A stretch of DNA of 7,615 bases from Acidimicrobiia bacterium (GTDB taxonomy: Bacteria; Actinomycetota; Acidimicrobiia; Acidimicrobiales; Ilumatobacteraceae): contig JACDHN010000119.1 of the NCBI GenBank assembly GCA_013821025.1, positions 1-7,615 on the forward strand. The letters run 5' to 3'. The position numbers were made by a program, and so were the translations under genes. The notes under the pieces were generated by a model, which saw only the letters and a program-made list of their open reading frames with translations, was not told the origin of the DNA and searched no databases. Below, piece by piece: positions 1-5,123 of this stretch. Within the stretch, counting starts at the first letter, position 1. Every line of letters begins with the position of its first letter.

Positions 1-80
1 GACGTGTCGTCGCCGTTCGTGCAGCCGACGACGGCTGTTCCCAGCACGAGGCTGCAAGCGGTCAGGCGAGCGCGCCTCAT
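1..80 (-). CDS. Lipoprotein, N-terminal fragment (runs off left edge)
   Basis: Only the first 26 codons are in the window, read leftward from an ATG at base 80. They encode a textbook bacterial lipoprotein signal: a basic start (MRRARL), a hydrophobic stretch (residues 8-18), the lipobox VVGC with the acceptor cysteine at residue 20, then a polar acidic linker (TNGDDT). The mature protein would be lipid-anchored on the outer face of the cytoplasmic membrane after processing by Lgt and signal peptidase II. A TACGGT hexamer ends 7 bases before the ATG, matching the leaderless promoters elsewhere in the window and supporting this start. The gene is divergent from glnD, with 63 bases between start codons. 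The functional domain lies outside the window, so the role (substrate-binding protein, enzyme or other) cannot be told. Confidence 0.8.
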   Translation of the reverse strand, partial: MRRARLTACSLVLGTAVVGCTNGDDT

Positions 81-87
81 CGGGGAA

Positions 88-93
88 ACCGTA
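88..93 (-). promoter_or_regulatory. -10 element of the lipoprotein gene
   Basis: On the minus strand the hexamer TACGGT is followed by 7 bases (TTCCCCG) and then the ATG at base 80. This spacing puts the transcript start at or next to the A of ATG, so the message would be leaderless. No clear -35 box is seen. Confidence 0.6.
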
Positions 94-100
94 CTGCCGG

Positions 101-124
101 CCTCGCTCACTTCGTTCGCTCGGC
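101..124. repeat. Short CTC/TTCG-rich near-repetitive stretch in the divergent promoter region
   Basis: The stretch CCTCGCTCACTTCGTTCGCT (101-120), continuing as CGGC, is built from variants of TTCGCTC. It sits between the two divergent -10 elements, in the -35 region of glnD. It could be a regulator site, a small dispersed repeat, or chance. There is only one copy in the window. Confidence 0.3.
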
Positions 125-131
125 TGACTCC

Positions 132-137
132 TATCAT
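132..137 (+). promoter_or_regulatory. -10 element of glnD
   Basis: TATCAT is followed by exactly 6 bases (TCGCCG) and the ATG of glnD at 144, the textbook distance from a -10 hexamer to +1. There is no Shine-Dalgarno sequence. A leaderless transcript is inferred, which also supports the choice of glnD start. Confidence 0.65.
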
Positions 138-143
138 TCGCCG

Positions 144-2495
144 ATGGGCGACGTGCATGCTGTCGGGGCGTCGAGTCTCGTTTCGGGTCGTCGGGGCGTG
201 CTCGATGATGAATCGCTGTCTGGTGTCGCCTTCACCGAGGCCTTGTCCGAGGCCACCGACGCCGGTCTGCAGCAGCTGTTCGGCGACGTGTGTGGTGACG
301 ATTTCCGTGGACTGGCACTCGTTGCGACAGGCGGCTACGGGCGCGGCGAGTTGGCGCCGGCCAGTGATCTCGACTTGCTGTTGTTGCACGATGGTCGGCG
401 GCGAGACGTGGACGAGCTGGCGGCGGCGCTGTGGTACCCGCTGTGGGACGGCGGGCTTCGCCTGGGTCATGCGGTGCGTACGATCGAGGAGCAGCTGCGG
501 CTCGCCGTCGATGACGTCGAGTCGGCGACGGCGTCACTCACGGCCCGCCACCTCGCAGGGACCGAGGAGCTGACGTTCGCGCTCCGGGCGAAGGCGCTCG
601 CCGCCTGGCGCAAACGGGCGGGAAAGGGCCTGGAGGCGTTGGCGCGACGCGATGCTGAGCGCCACGAGCGCGCAGGCGAGGTGGCGTACCTGCTGGAGCC
701 CGACCTCAAGGACGGGGTGGGCGGTCTGCGTGATGTGCAGTCGCTTCGGTGGGCGGCAGCGGCAGGGATGGAGTTGCTCGCCACCGATGTCTCGGCGATC
801 GAGCGGGCGGCCGAGCGTCTCGTGCGCGTGCGTGTGTCACTGCACCGCGTGTCGGGCCGCTACGGCGACGTGCTCCGCCTGCAGAGTCAGGATGCCGTGG
901 CTGCTGGCGCCGGCGCTGCCGACGCCGACGCGCTGATGGCCGACGTGGCCGCTGCCGGCCGCACCGTGGCGTGGGTGTACGAGCAGTCGTGGAGCGGACA
1001 TCGTCGCGCTCGGTTACGCCGGCACCCGTTCGACCGCGTGGCGCCAGGTGTGGAACTGCGTGACGGCTCGATCGAACTCGCCGCTGCCGCCGATCCGGGC
1101 GCCGACCCGACGCTGGTGTTTCCTGTGGCGACGGCGGCGGCTCGTCGCCACGTCCCGATCGGGCGGACGACGCTCGTGCGTCTGGCCGCCGAGCTGCCGT
1201 CCTTCACCGACCGCTATCCGCACGGCTGGCCTGTGGGCGCCGTGGACGAGCTGGTCGGCCTGCTGCTCGAGGGGCACCGGGCGATACCGGTGCTCGAATC
1301 GCTCGACCAGGCCGGGCTGCTGGCCCGCATCCTCCCGGAATGGGAAGCCGTGCGTTCGCGGCCCCAGCGCAACGCCTATCACCGCTTCACGGTCGACCGT
1401 CACCTGTGGGAGGCGGCGGCCAACGCCGCCGAGCTGGTCGACAGGGTGGCCCGACCCGACCTGCTGGTGCTCGGCGCCCTGTTCCACGACCTGGGCAAGG
1501 GCTTCGAGGGCGACCATACCGATGTCGGCGTGGACCTCATCGCCAGGATCGGGCCGCGCATGGGTCTCACACCTGGGGACGTCGACGTGTTGGCGAATTT
1601 GATCCGTCACCACCTGCTGCTGGCCGACGTTGCACTCCGCCGCGATCTGGCCGATCCGGCCACGACGGCCAACGTTGCCGCCGCCGTGCGCACCACCACC
1701 GAGCTTGAGCTGCTACACGCGCTGACGATCGCCGACTCCAAAGCCACCGGGTCGACGGCGTGGTCGGATTGGAAGGCTGGTCTGATCGCCGAGCTGGTGG
1801 CGCGAACTCACCATGTGCTCGGCGGCGGAGAGTCGGTGGCGGGCGAGTGGCGCCTGTTCCCCGACGCCGAGACGTTGTCGGCCATGGCGTCGGGCGCCCA
1901 CCGGGTGCGCATCGACGCCGATTCGGTGACGACGGTGACGTTGGACATGCCCGGCACGTTCGCTCGGATCGCGGGTGCGCTGTCCCTTCACCGCCTCGAT
2001 GTGGTGAGCGCCGAGGCCCACTCCGAGCCGACGGGACCCGGCGGCATGCCGATGGCCGCATCGCGGTTCCGGTTTCTGACAGTCGAGACCCGGCCGCTGG
2101 CCACGTTCGCCGACGCCTTGCGCGAGACGATCGAGCGGGCGCTGGCCGGTCAGCTCGCCATCGACGCCCGCCTGGCCGAGCGGGCGCGGTCGGCGAGCCG
2201 TCGCCGGCGGACGCAGGCGGTGACGCCCGCGCCACCGTCGGTGGCGTTCGTCGACGACGCTTCCGATGACGCCACGGTGATCGAGGTGCGGGCACCAACG
2301 GTGCCGGGTCTGCTGCACCGGCTGGCCAAGTCGCTTGCCGAGGTGGGTCTCGACATCCGCCACGCAACCGTGCAGACGATCGGTCCAGAAGCGGTCGACA
2401 CATTCTACGTCGTGGGTCGCGACGGGTCGCCGATCACCGATCCGTTCCACCTGGGCGAGATCCGGCGCGCCGTGCTGCATGCCGTCGCCGACTGA
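144..2495 (+). CDS. glnD: PII nucleotidyltransferase / removing enzyme GlnD
   Basis: The 783-residue product modifies and demodifies the PII signal protein (GlnB/GlnK) on its T-loop in response to glutamine. In studied actinobacteria the attached group is AMP, not UMP. All four modules are visible: a nucleotidyltransferase domain with GGYGRGEL and the metal-binding pair in SDLD (residues 63-77, D75 and D77); the LKDGVGGLRDVQ signature (188-199); an HD hydrolase domain with H413, H420, HDLGKG (448-453), GDH (456-458) and RHH (488-490); and two ACT domains, about 594-668 and 710-783, which sense glutamine. It is somewhat shorter than the roughly 890-residue Escherichia coli enzyme, mostly through a shorter N-terminus. 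No catalytic residue appears lost. The start fits the TATCAT hexamer 6 bases upstream. Many actinobacteria carry glnD beside amtB and glnK; here it stands alone, between a lipoprotein and a Nudix gene. Confidence 0.95.
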   Translation: MGDVHAVGASSLVSGRRGVLDDESLSGVAFTEALSEATDAGLQQLFGDVCGDDFRGLALVATGGYGRGELAPASDLDLLLLHDGRRRDVDELAAALWYPLWDGGLRLGHAVRTIEEQLRLAVDDVESATASLTARHLAGTEELTFALRAKALAAWRKRAGKGLEALARRDAERHERAGEVAYLLEPDLKDGVGGLRDVQSLRWAAAAGMELLATDVSAIERAAERLVRVRVSLHRVSGRYGDVLRLQSQDAVAAGAGAADADALMADVAAAGRTVAWVYEQSWSGHRRARLRRHPFDRVAPGVELRDGSIELAAAADPGADPTLVFPVATAAARRHVPIGRTTLVRLAAELPSFTDRYPHGWPVGAVDELVGLLLEGHRAIPVLESLDQAGLLARILPEWEAVRSRPQRNAYHRFTVDRHLWEAAANAAELVDRVARPDLLVLGALFHDLGKGFEGDHTDVGVDLIARIGPRMGLTPGDVDVLANLIRHHLLLADVALRRDLADPATTANVAAAVRTTTELELLHALTIADSKATGSTAWSDWKAGLIAELVARTHHVLGGGESVAGEWRLFPDAETLSAMASGAHRVRIDADSVTTVTLDMPGTFARIAGALSLHRLDVVSAEAHSEPTGPGGMPMAASRFRFLTVETRPLATFADALRETIERALAGQLAIDARLAERARSASRRRRTQAVTPAPPSVAFVDDASDDATVIEVRAPTVPGLLHRLAKSLAEVGLDIRHATVQTIGPEAVDTFYVVGRDGSPITDPFHLGEIRRAVLHAVAD

Positions 2496-2512
2496 GGTCC
2501 GGCACGGCTGGC

Positions 2513-2518
2513 TAGCGT
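2513..2518 (+). promoter_or_regulatory. -10 element of the Nudix gene
   Basis: TAGCGT lies 18 bases after the glnD stop codon and is followed by 7 bases (GCAAGTC) and a GTG at 2526. This suggests that the Nudix gene has its own leaderless transcript, even though it lies just behind glnD on the same strand. Read-through from glnD is not excluded. Confidence 0.55.
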
Positions 2519-2525
2519 GCAAGTC

Positions 2526-3242
2526 GTGGCGCAGTCGGAGGAGATCGAGCCTCGCCCGCAGGATTTCACCGCCGACCTTGTGCGATGGAGTGAGACGCTG
2601 GCGGCGATCGCCCGCACCGGACTCGGGTTCACCGAGAGCCTTTACGAACAGGAGCGCTTCGAGGAGGTGCTGCACGTGGCGGCCGACATCAAGGCTGCGG
2701 CCAACGAGGCGTTGGAGGCCATCGAGACCGAGCAGGAGCAGGCGCATTTCGTGCAGGAGTGGATGGAGTCGGTCGGTGTCGGCGTGCCCGGCTACGTGAC
2801 GCCCAAGGTGGCGATCGGCGCCATCGTCGGCAACGATCGCAACGAGATCCTGCTCGTGCAGCGGGCCGACTCGGGGATCTGGCTCTACCCGACCGGGTGG
2901 GCCGATGTCGGGTACTCGCCGGCCGAAGTGGCGGTGAAGGAGGTGGGGGAGGAGACCGGCATCGAGTGCGTTCCCGAGCGGCTGCTGGCCGTCATCGACG
3001 GCCAGCGCATGGGCTTCAGCCGCTTCGGCATGTACATGCTGCTGTTCCACTGCACAGCGTGCGGCGGCGCTCTGAAACCGCATCCCCTGGAGACGTCGAA
3101 CGTCGGGTGGTTCGCGCACGACCAGCTCCCCGGTGCGACGGCCGGCGCCCAGTGGTGGGCACCGATGGCGTTCGCTGCCATCTCCGGCGAAGACTTTCCC
3201 GTCCACTTCGACCCCGTACGTTCCCCCATCTGGCGCTCCTGA
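2526..3242 (+). CDS. Nudix hydrolase with Nudix_hydro_N-type helper domain
   Basis: This 238-residue protein should split a nucleoside diphosphate linked to another group, possibly ADP-ribose; the substrate is not fixed by sequence. Residues about 15-75 match the helical N-terminal domain seen in one Nudix group (WSETLAAIARTGLGFTESLY, then ERFEEVLHVAADI). The catalytic domain follows (about 92-225). Its Nudix box runs from G124 to I146, with the metal-binding core KEVGEETGI. E139, E142 and E143 are kept, but the usual first glutamate is Y130 and the usual arginine is K138. A CTAC motif follows in the domain's second half. I prefer GTG 2526 because TAGCGT ends 7 bases before it; the in-frame GTG at 2517 overlaps that hexamer and would add only three residues. 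The gene begins 30 bases after glnD and converges on the PAC2 gene. Confidence 0.88.
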   Translation: MAQSEEIEPRPQDFTADLVRWSETLAAIARTGLGFTESLYEQERFEEVLHVAADIKAAANEALEAIETEQEQAHFVQEWMESVGVGVPGYVTPKVAIGAIVGNDRNEILLVQRADSGIWLYPTGWADVGYSPAEVAVKEVGEETGIECVPERLLAVIDGQRMGFSRFGMYMLLFHCTACGGALKPHPLETSNVGWFAHDQLPGATAGAQWWAPMAFAAISGEDFPVHFDPVRSPIWRS

Positions 3243-3259
3243 CCGACCACCGCGCCACT

Positions 3260-3296
3260 GTGAGCGCGCCCGGATCTGTGAGTCCCACGCGCTCAC
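3260..3296. repeat. Inverted repeat with 9-base arms
   Basis: GTGAGCGCG (3260-3268) and its exact reverse complement CGCGCTCAC (3288-3296) flank a 19-base loop. The RNA from either strand could form the stem. It lies 17 bases after the Nudix stop codon but has no T-tract, so it is not a standard intrinsic terminator. Confidence 0.5.
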
Positions 3297-3303
3297 TTCG
3301 GCA

Positions 3304-3324
3304 TCGAGCGCTCACACTTCCCGA
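3304..3324. repeat. Direct repeat, copy 1 of 2 (21 bases)
   Basis: This stretch is identical to 3365-3385, 61 bases away. It contains the palindrome GAGCGCTC followed by ACACTTCCCGA. Similarity continues weakly past the 3' end (TGG versus GGG). Confidence 0.8.
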
Positions 3325-3364
3325 TGGTGTCCGCGAACTGTGACGCGCACGGTCGGTGTCGACG

Positions 3365-3385
3365 TCGAGCGCTCACACTTCCCGA
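3365..3385. repeat. Direct repeat, copy 2 of 2 (21 bases)
   Basis: This is an exact match to 3304-3324. It ends 19 bases before the PAC2 stop codon, so it would be in the 3' part of both converging transcripts if they read through. Confidence 0.8.
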
Positions 3386-3404
3386 GGGCGCTTCGGCGGC
3401 CGCG

Positions 3405-4268
3405 TTAGGAATCGCCGTCGTGGTCGCGCAGGAAGCGTTCGACCTCTTCGACCAGCTCGCTGGGGTCGGGTTCGGCGGGGGATTCGCCGAGCGCGTCTTC
3501 GAGGCGGGCGACGTAGTCCTCCAGATCGTTGCTCTCCACGAGCGCGTCGACGCTGGCTACGTACTCGCCGACCTGCCCGGACAACGACGACGTAGGCCGG
3601 GGGGAGCCGACGAGCTGGCACGCCCGTTCCAGCAGGGCGAGCGTGGCCGGCGGAGAGGGCAGGGCGTTGGCGTAGTTGGGCACGGCCGCCCACAGCGACA
3701 CGCATGGGATGCCGGCGTTCCCGAACGCCGTTGACAGCACGCCGACGATGCCGGTGGGCCCCTCGTATGTGGAGGGCTCGAGGCTATAGCGCTCGGTTAG
3801 TCCCGGATCGCTGCTCGTGATGAGCAGCTGGGCGGGTCGGGTGTGGGGCACGTCGGCCAGCAGCGCGCCCATGGTGATGGCCATGGTGGCGCCGAACTTT
3901 TCGGCGATGCCGATGATCTGGTCGGTGTAGAGACGCCACCGCAACGACGGCTCGGGTCCGAGCACGATGATCACGTCGGTGCCGGGCAGCGACGCCGACC
4001 ACACGCCGGCCGTGGGCCAGACGATGCGGCGGTGCTGCTCGTCGTCGAGGCGGACGTGGGGGCGAATGGTGGCGAAGTCGGTGAACAGCTCCGGATCGAG
4101 CTCGCCGATCGGCATGGCGTTCCAGTGCTCGATCATGGTCTGGGCGCTCTGTGACGCAGCGTCGCCTGCGTCGTTCCAACCGGAGAAGGCGCAGATGATC
4201 GTGGGCCGCTGGAGGTCAGGCTCAGCGAGCCAGCGGACCAGATCGGTCGACTCGTCGGGGGTGTCCAT
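3405..4268 (-). CDS. PAC2 family protein (proteasome assembly chaperone 2-like)
   Basis: The 287-residue product matches the actinobacterial PAC2 family, related to eukaryotic and archaeal proteasome assembly chaperones; the structure of a mycobacterial member, Rv2125, is known, but its role is not settled. Family signatures appear in order: FSGWNDAGDAA (28-38), GPEPSLRW (104-111), MGALLADVPHTRP (133-145), YEGPTGIVGVL (168-178) and SLWAAVPNY (191-199). The C-terminus is an acidic helical tail (about 234-287) containing ELVEEVERFLRD. It ends in DHDGDS, without the HbYX motif that proteasome-docking proteins use. The ATG at 4268 begins right where similarity starts; the frame stays open upstream only because it runs antisense to the acetyltransferase gene. 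A TAGCGT hexamer ends 10 bases before the ATG, and GAGG lies 5 bases before it. The gene is divergent from the acetyltransferase gene with 27 bases between starts. Confidence 0.92.
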   Translation of the reverse strand: MDTPDESTDLVRWLAEPDLQRPTIICAFSGWNDAGDAASQSAQTMIEHWNAMPIGELDPELFTDFATIRPHVRLDDEQHRRIVWPTAGVWSASLPGTDVIIVLGPEPSLRWRLYTDQIIGIAEKFGATMAITMGALLADVPHTRPAQLLITSSDPGLTERYSLEPSTYEGPTGIVGVLSTAFGNAGIPCVSLWAAVPNYANALPSPPATLALLERACQLVGSPRPTSSLSGQVGEYVASVDALVESNDLEDYVARLEDALGESPAEPDPSELVEEVERFLRDHDGDS

Positions 4269-4278
4269 CGCACCCTCA

Positions 4279-4284
4279 ACGCTA
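4279..4284 (-). promoter_or_regulatory. -10 element of the PAC2 gene
   Basis: The minus strand reads TAGCGT, then 10 bases (TGAGGGTGCG) to the ATG at 4268, predicting a leader of only about three or four bases. The element shares T4283 and A4284 with the plus-strand -10 of the acetyltransferase gene, so both promoters could not be fully occupied at once. Confidence 0.45.
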
Positions 4285-4288
4285 TCGT
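4283..4288 (+). promoter_or_regulatory. -10 element of the acetyltransferase gene
   Basis: TATCGT is followed by 7 bases (CCGGGCG) and the ATG at 4296. There is no Shine-Dalgarno sequence. A leaderless message is inferred. The hexamer overlaps the opposite-strand -10 of the PAC2 gene by two bases. Confidence 0.6.
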
Positions 4289-4295
4289 CCGGGCG

Positions 4296-4751
4296 ATGAG
4301 CGATGACCGCGACCTCTCCGGCGCCGAGGTGGTGATCGAGGCGGTGGAGCAGGTGGACGACGACCTGGTGGCTGCGTTCGGTCGGTTGACGCCGCAGCTC
4401 TCGTCGTCGCCGGCCCCCGACCGGTCGGCCCTCGCGAAGCTGGTGGCGACGCCCGGCACGGTGCTGTTCGTGGCCAGGATGGACGGCGAGATCGTGGGCA
4501 GTCTGACGCTGGTGACGTTCCACATCCCCACCGGCCAGAAGGCGTGGATCGAAGACGTGGTGGTGGACGAGGTCGCCCGCGGCAAGGGCGTCGGCGAGTT
4601 GCTCAGCCGGGCGGCACTCGCCGAGGCAGCGCGACGCGGCATCGGCAGCGTCAACCTCACGAGTCGCCCGTCGCGGGAGTCCGCCAACCGGCTCTACCTG
4701 CGCATCGGGTTCGAGGCCCGCGAGACGAACGTCTACCGGTACTCGTTCTGA
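4296..4751 (+). CDS. GNAT family N-acetyltransferase
   Basis: This 151-residue single-domain protein should transfer an acetyl group from acetyl-CoA to an amine. Motif A is clear: IEDVVVDEVARGKGVGELL (85-103), with the acetyl-CoA pyrophosphate loop R-x-x-G-x-G at R95, G98 and G100. Motif B follows as ESANRLYLRIGFEARETNVYRY (residues 128-149), with N131 and Y134 at the usual positions; Y134 is the likely general acid. The IEDVVV strand resembles the GNA1 (glucosamine-6-phosphate acetyltransferase) part of the superfamily, but that does not fix the substrate. The first 25 or so residues are acidic and poorly conserved in style. The gene is head to head with the PAC2 gene and ends 11 bases from the stop codon of the convergent membrane-protein gene, leaving no room for a terminator between them. 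Confidence 0.9.
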   Translation: MSDDRDLSGAEVVIEAVEQVDDDLVAAFGRLTPQLSSSPAPDRSALAKLVATPGTVLFVARMDGEIVGSLTLVTFHIPTGQKAWIEDVVVDEVARGKGVGELLSRAALAEAARRGIGSVNLTSRPSRESANRLYLRIGFEARETNVYRYSF

Positions 4752-4762
4752 GGGTGATGTCG

Positions 4763-5107
4763 CTATTGCTTGAGCAGGTCGGTCAGCACCATGACGACGA
4801 ACGCCAGGCTGAACGCGATCAGCGTGGCCACGACGGCGCCGATCACGACGGTCAGGGCCGAGCTGGCGGCGACTGCCCACAGCCGTTTGATCGGTCCGGG
4901 GGCGTGATAGGCGTCGCCGGGCGTCTCGGTCACGGGGATCGGCAGGCGACGGGGCGGCTCGTGCCGCAGGCCGGCGGCCACCGGACGGCGGGCGCGGCCC
5001 AATTTGGTCTGCGCCCTGGCAGTCTTACGCCACCCGCTGGCGACGAGCGCCAGGATCGCCAAGCCGAGGATGAACGCAGCACGTACGGTGACGTCGTTGA
5101 GTGACAC
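4763..5107 (-). CDS. Small membrane protein with two helices, function unknown
   Basis: I do not recognise this 114-residue protein. It has a hydrophobic helix near the N-terminus (about residues 9-25, AAFILGLAILALVASGW), a strongly basic middle (residues 27-54, many Arg/Lys), a short Pro-rich linker, and a second long hydrophobic segment (about 77-108, AVAASSALTVVIGAVVATLI onward) ending TDLLKQ. The basic loop should face the cytoplasm, giving a hairpin with both ends outside. The frame is open further upstream, but that part is antisense to the protease gene and lacks helices or family character. GTG 5107 directly precedes the first helix and has TACCAT 10 bases upstream. The gene is head to head with the protease gene, 10 bases apart, which suggests shared promoter DNA. 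Confidence 0.72.
   Translation of the reverse strand: MSLNDVTVRAAFILGLAILALVASGWRKTARAQTKLGRARRPVAAGLRHEPPRRLPIPVTETPGDAYHAPGPIKRLWAVAASSALTVVIGAVVATLIAFSLAFVVMVLTDLLKQ
5084..5089 (+). promoter_or_regulatory. -10 element of the PDZ protease gene
   Basis: TACGGT, the same hexamer as at the lipoprotein gene, predicts a start near 5096 and a leader of about 22 bases before ATG 5118. It lies inside the first codons of the opposite-strand membrane-protein gene. A TTG at 5097 would be leaderless from this promoter and in frame, but TTG is an unlikely leaderless start. Confidence 0.4.
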
Positions 5108-5109
5108 GC

Positions 5110-5113
5110 AGGA
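5110..5113 (+). promoter_or_regulatory. Ribosome binding site AGGA of the PDZ protease gene
   Basis: AGGA sits four bases before ATG 5118. It is weak and closely spaced, but it is the clearest Shine-Dalgarno-like site for a plus-strand gene here and supports ATG 5118 over the in-frame ATG at 5163. Confidence 0.4.
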
Positions 5114-5117
5114 CCCG

Positions 5118-5123
5118 ATGGTA
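5118..5123 (-). promoter_or_regulatory. -10 element of the small membrane-protein gene
   Basis: Read on the minus strand these bases are TACCAT, 10 bases before GTG 5107. On the plus strand the same six bases are ATGGTA, the first two codons of the protease. The match is weak by itself; the identical spacing at the PAC2 gene is the main support. Confidence 0.35.

Larger units (their letters stand above)
3255..3385. repeat. Cluster of GTGAGCGC-type repeats in both orientations
   Basis: Nearly all of the 162-base gap between the convergent Nudix and PAC2 genes is built from copies of a core close to CTGTGAGCGC. Plus-strand copies begin at about 3259 (CTGTGAGCGCGC is offset by one base), 3277 (TGTGAGTC, degenerate) and 3339 (TGTGACGCGC, degenerate). 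Minus-strand copies, read as GCGCTCAC, lie at 3289-3296, 3308-3315 and 3369-3376. The layout suggests two units, each starting with ACTGTGA and ending with CACTTCCCGA: 3257-3324 and 3338-3385. No gene is seen here. Possible roles are a REP/BIME-like dispersed repeat, a bidirectional stop for the two converging transcripts, or a protein-binding array. Confidence 0.65.

Noticed and set aside
1713..3296. Long minus-strand open frame (527 codons) across the end of glnD and the Nudix gene
   Set aside because: It lies antisense to two well-supported genes, shows no protein family character and is full of His/Arg/Gly typical of antisense frames in GC-rich genes.
3243..3404. CRISPR array or intrinsic terminator in the convergent gap
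   Set aside because: The repeats are few, occur in both orientations, and have unequal spacing, unlike CRISPR. No stem is followed by a T-tract, so a standard intrinsic terminator is not supported.
3324..3734. Plus-strand open frame over the repeat cluster and the PAC2 3' end
   Set aside because: It is antisense to the conserved PAC2 coding region and has no recognisable family or promoter.
4269..4880. Upstream in-frame extension of the PAC2 gene by 204 codons
   Set aside because: It is antisense to the acetyltransferase gene and the end of the membrane-protein gene; PAC2 similarity begins at ATG 4268, which has its own -10 candidate.
5004..5117. N-terminal extension of the protease by 38 residues
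   Set aside because: It would overlap the small membrane-protein gene antisense and place extra basic sequence before the anchor; AGGA and the anchor position favour ATG 5118.
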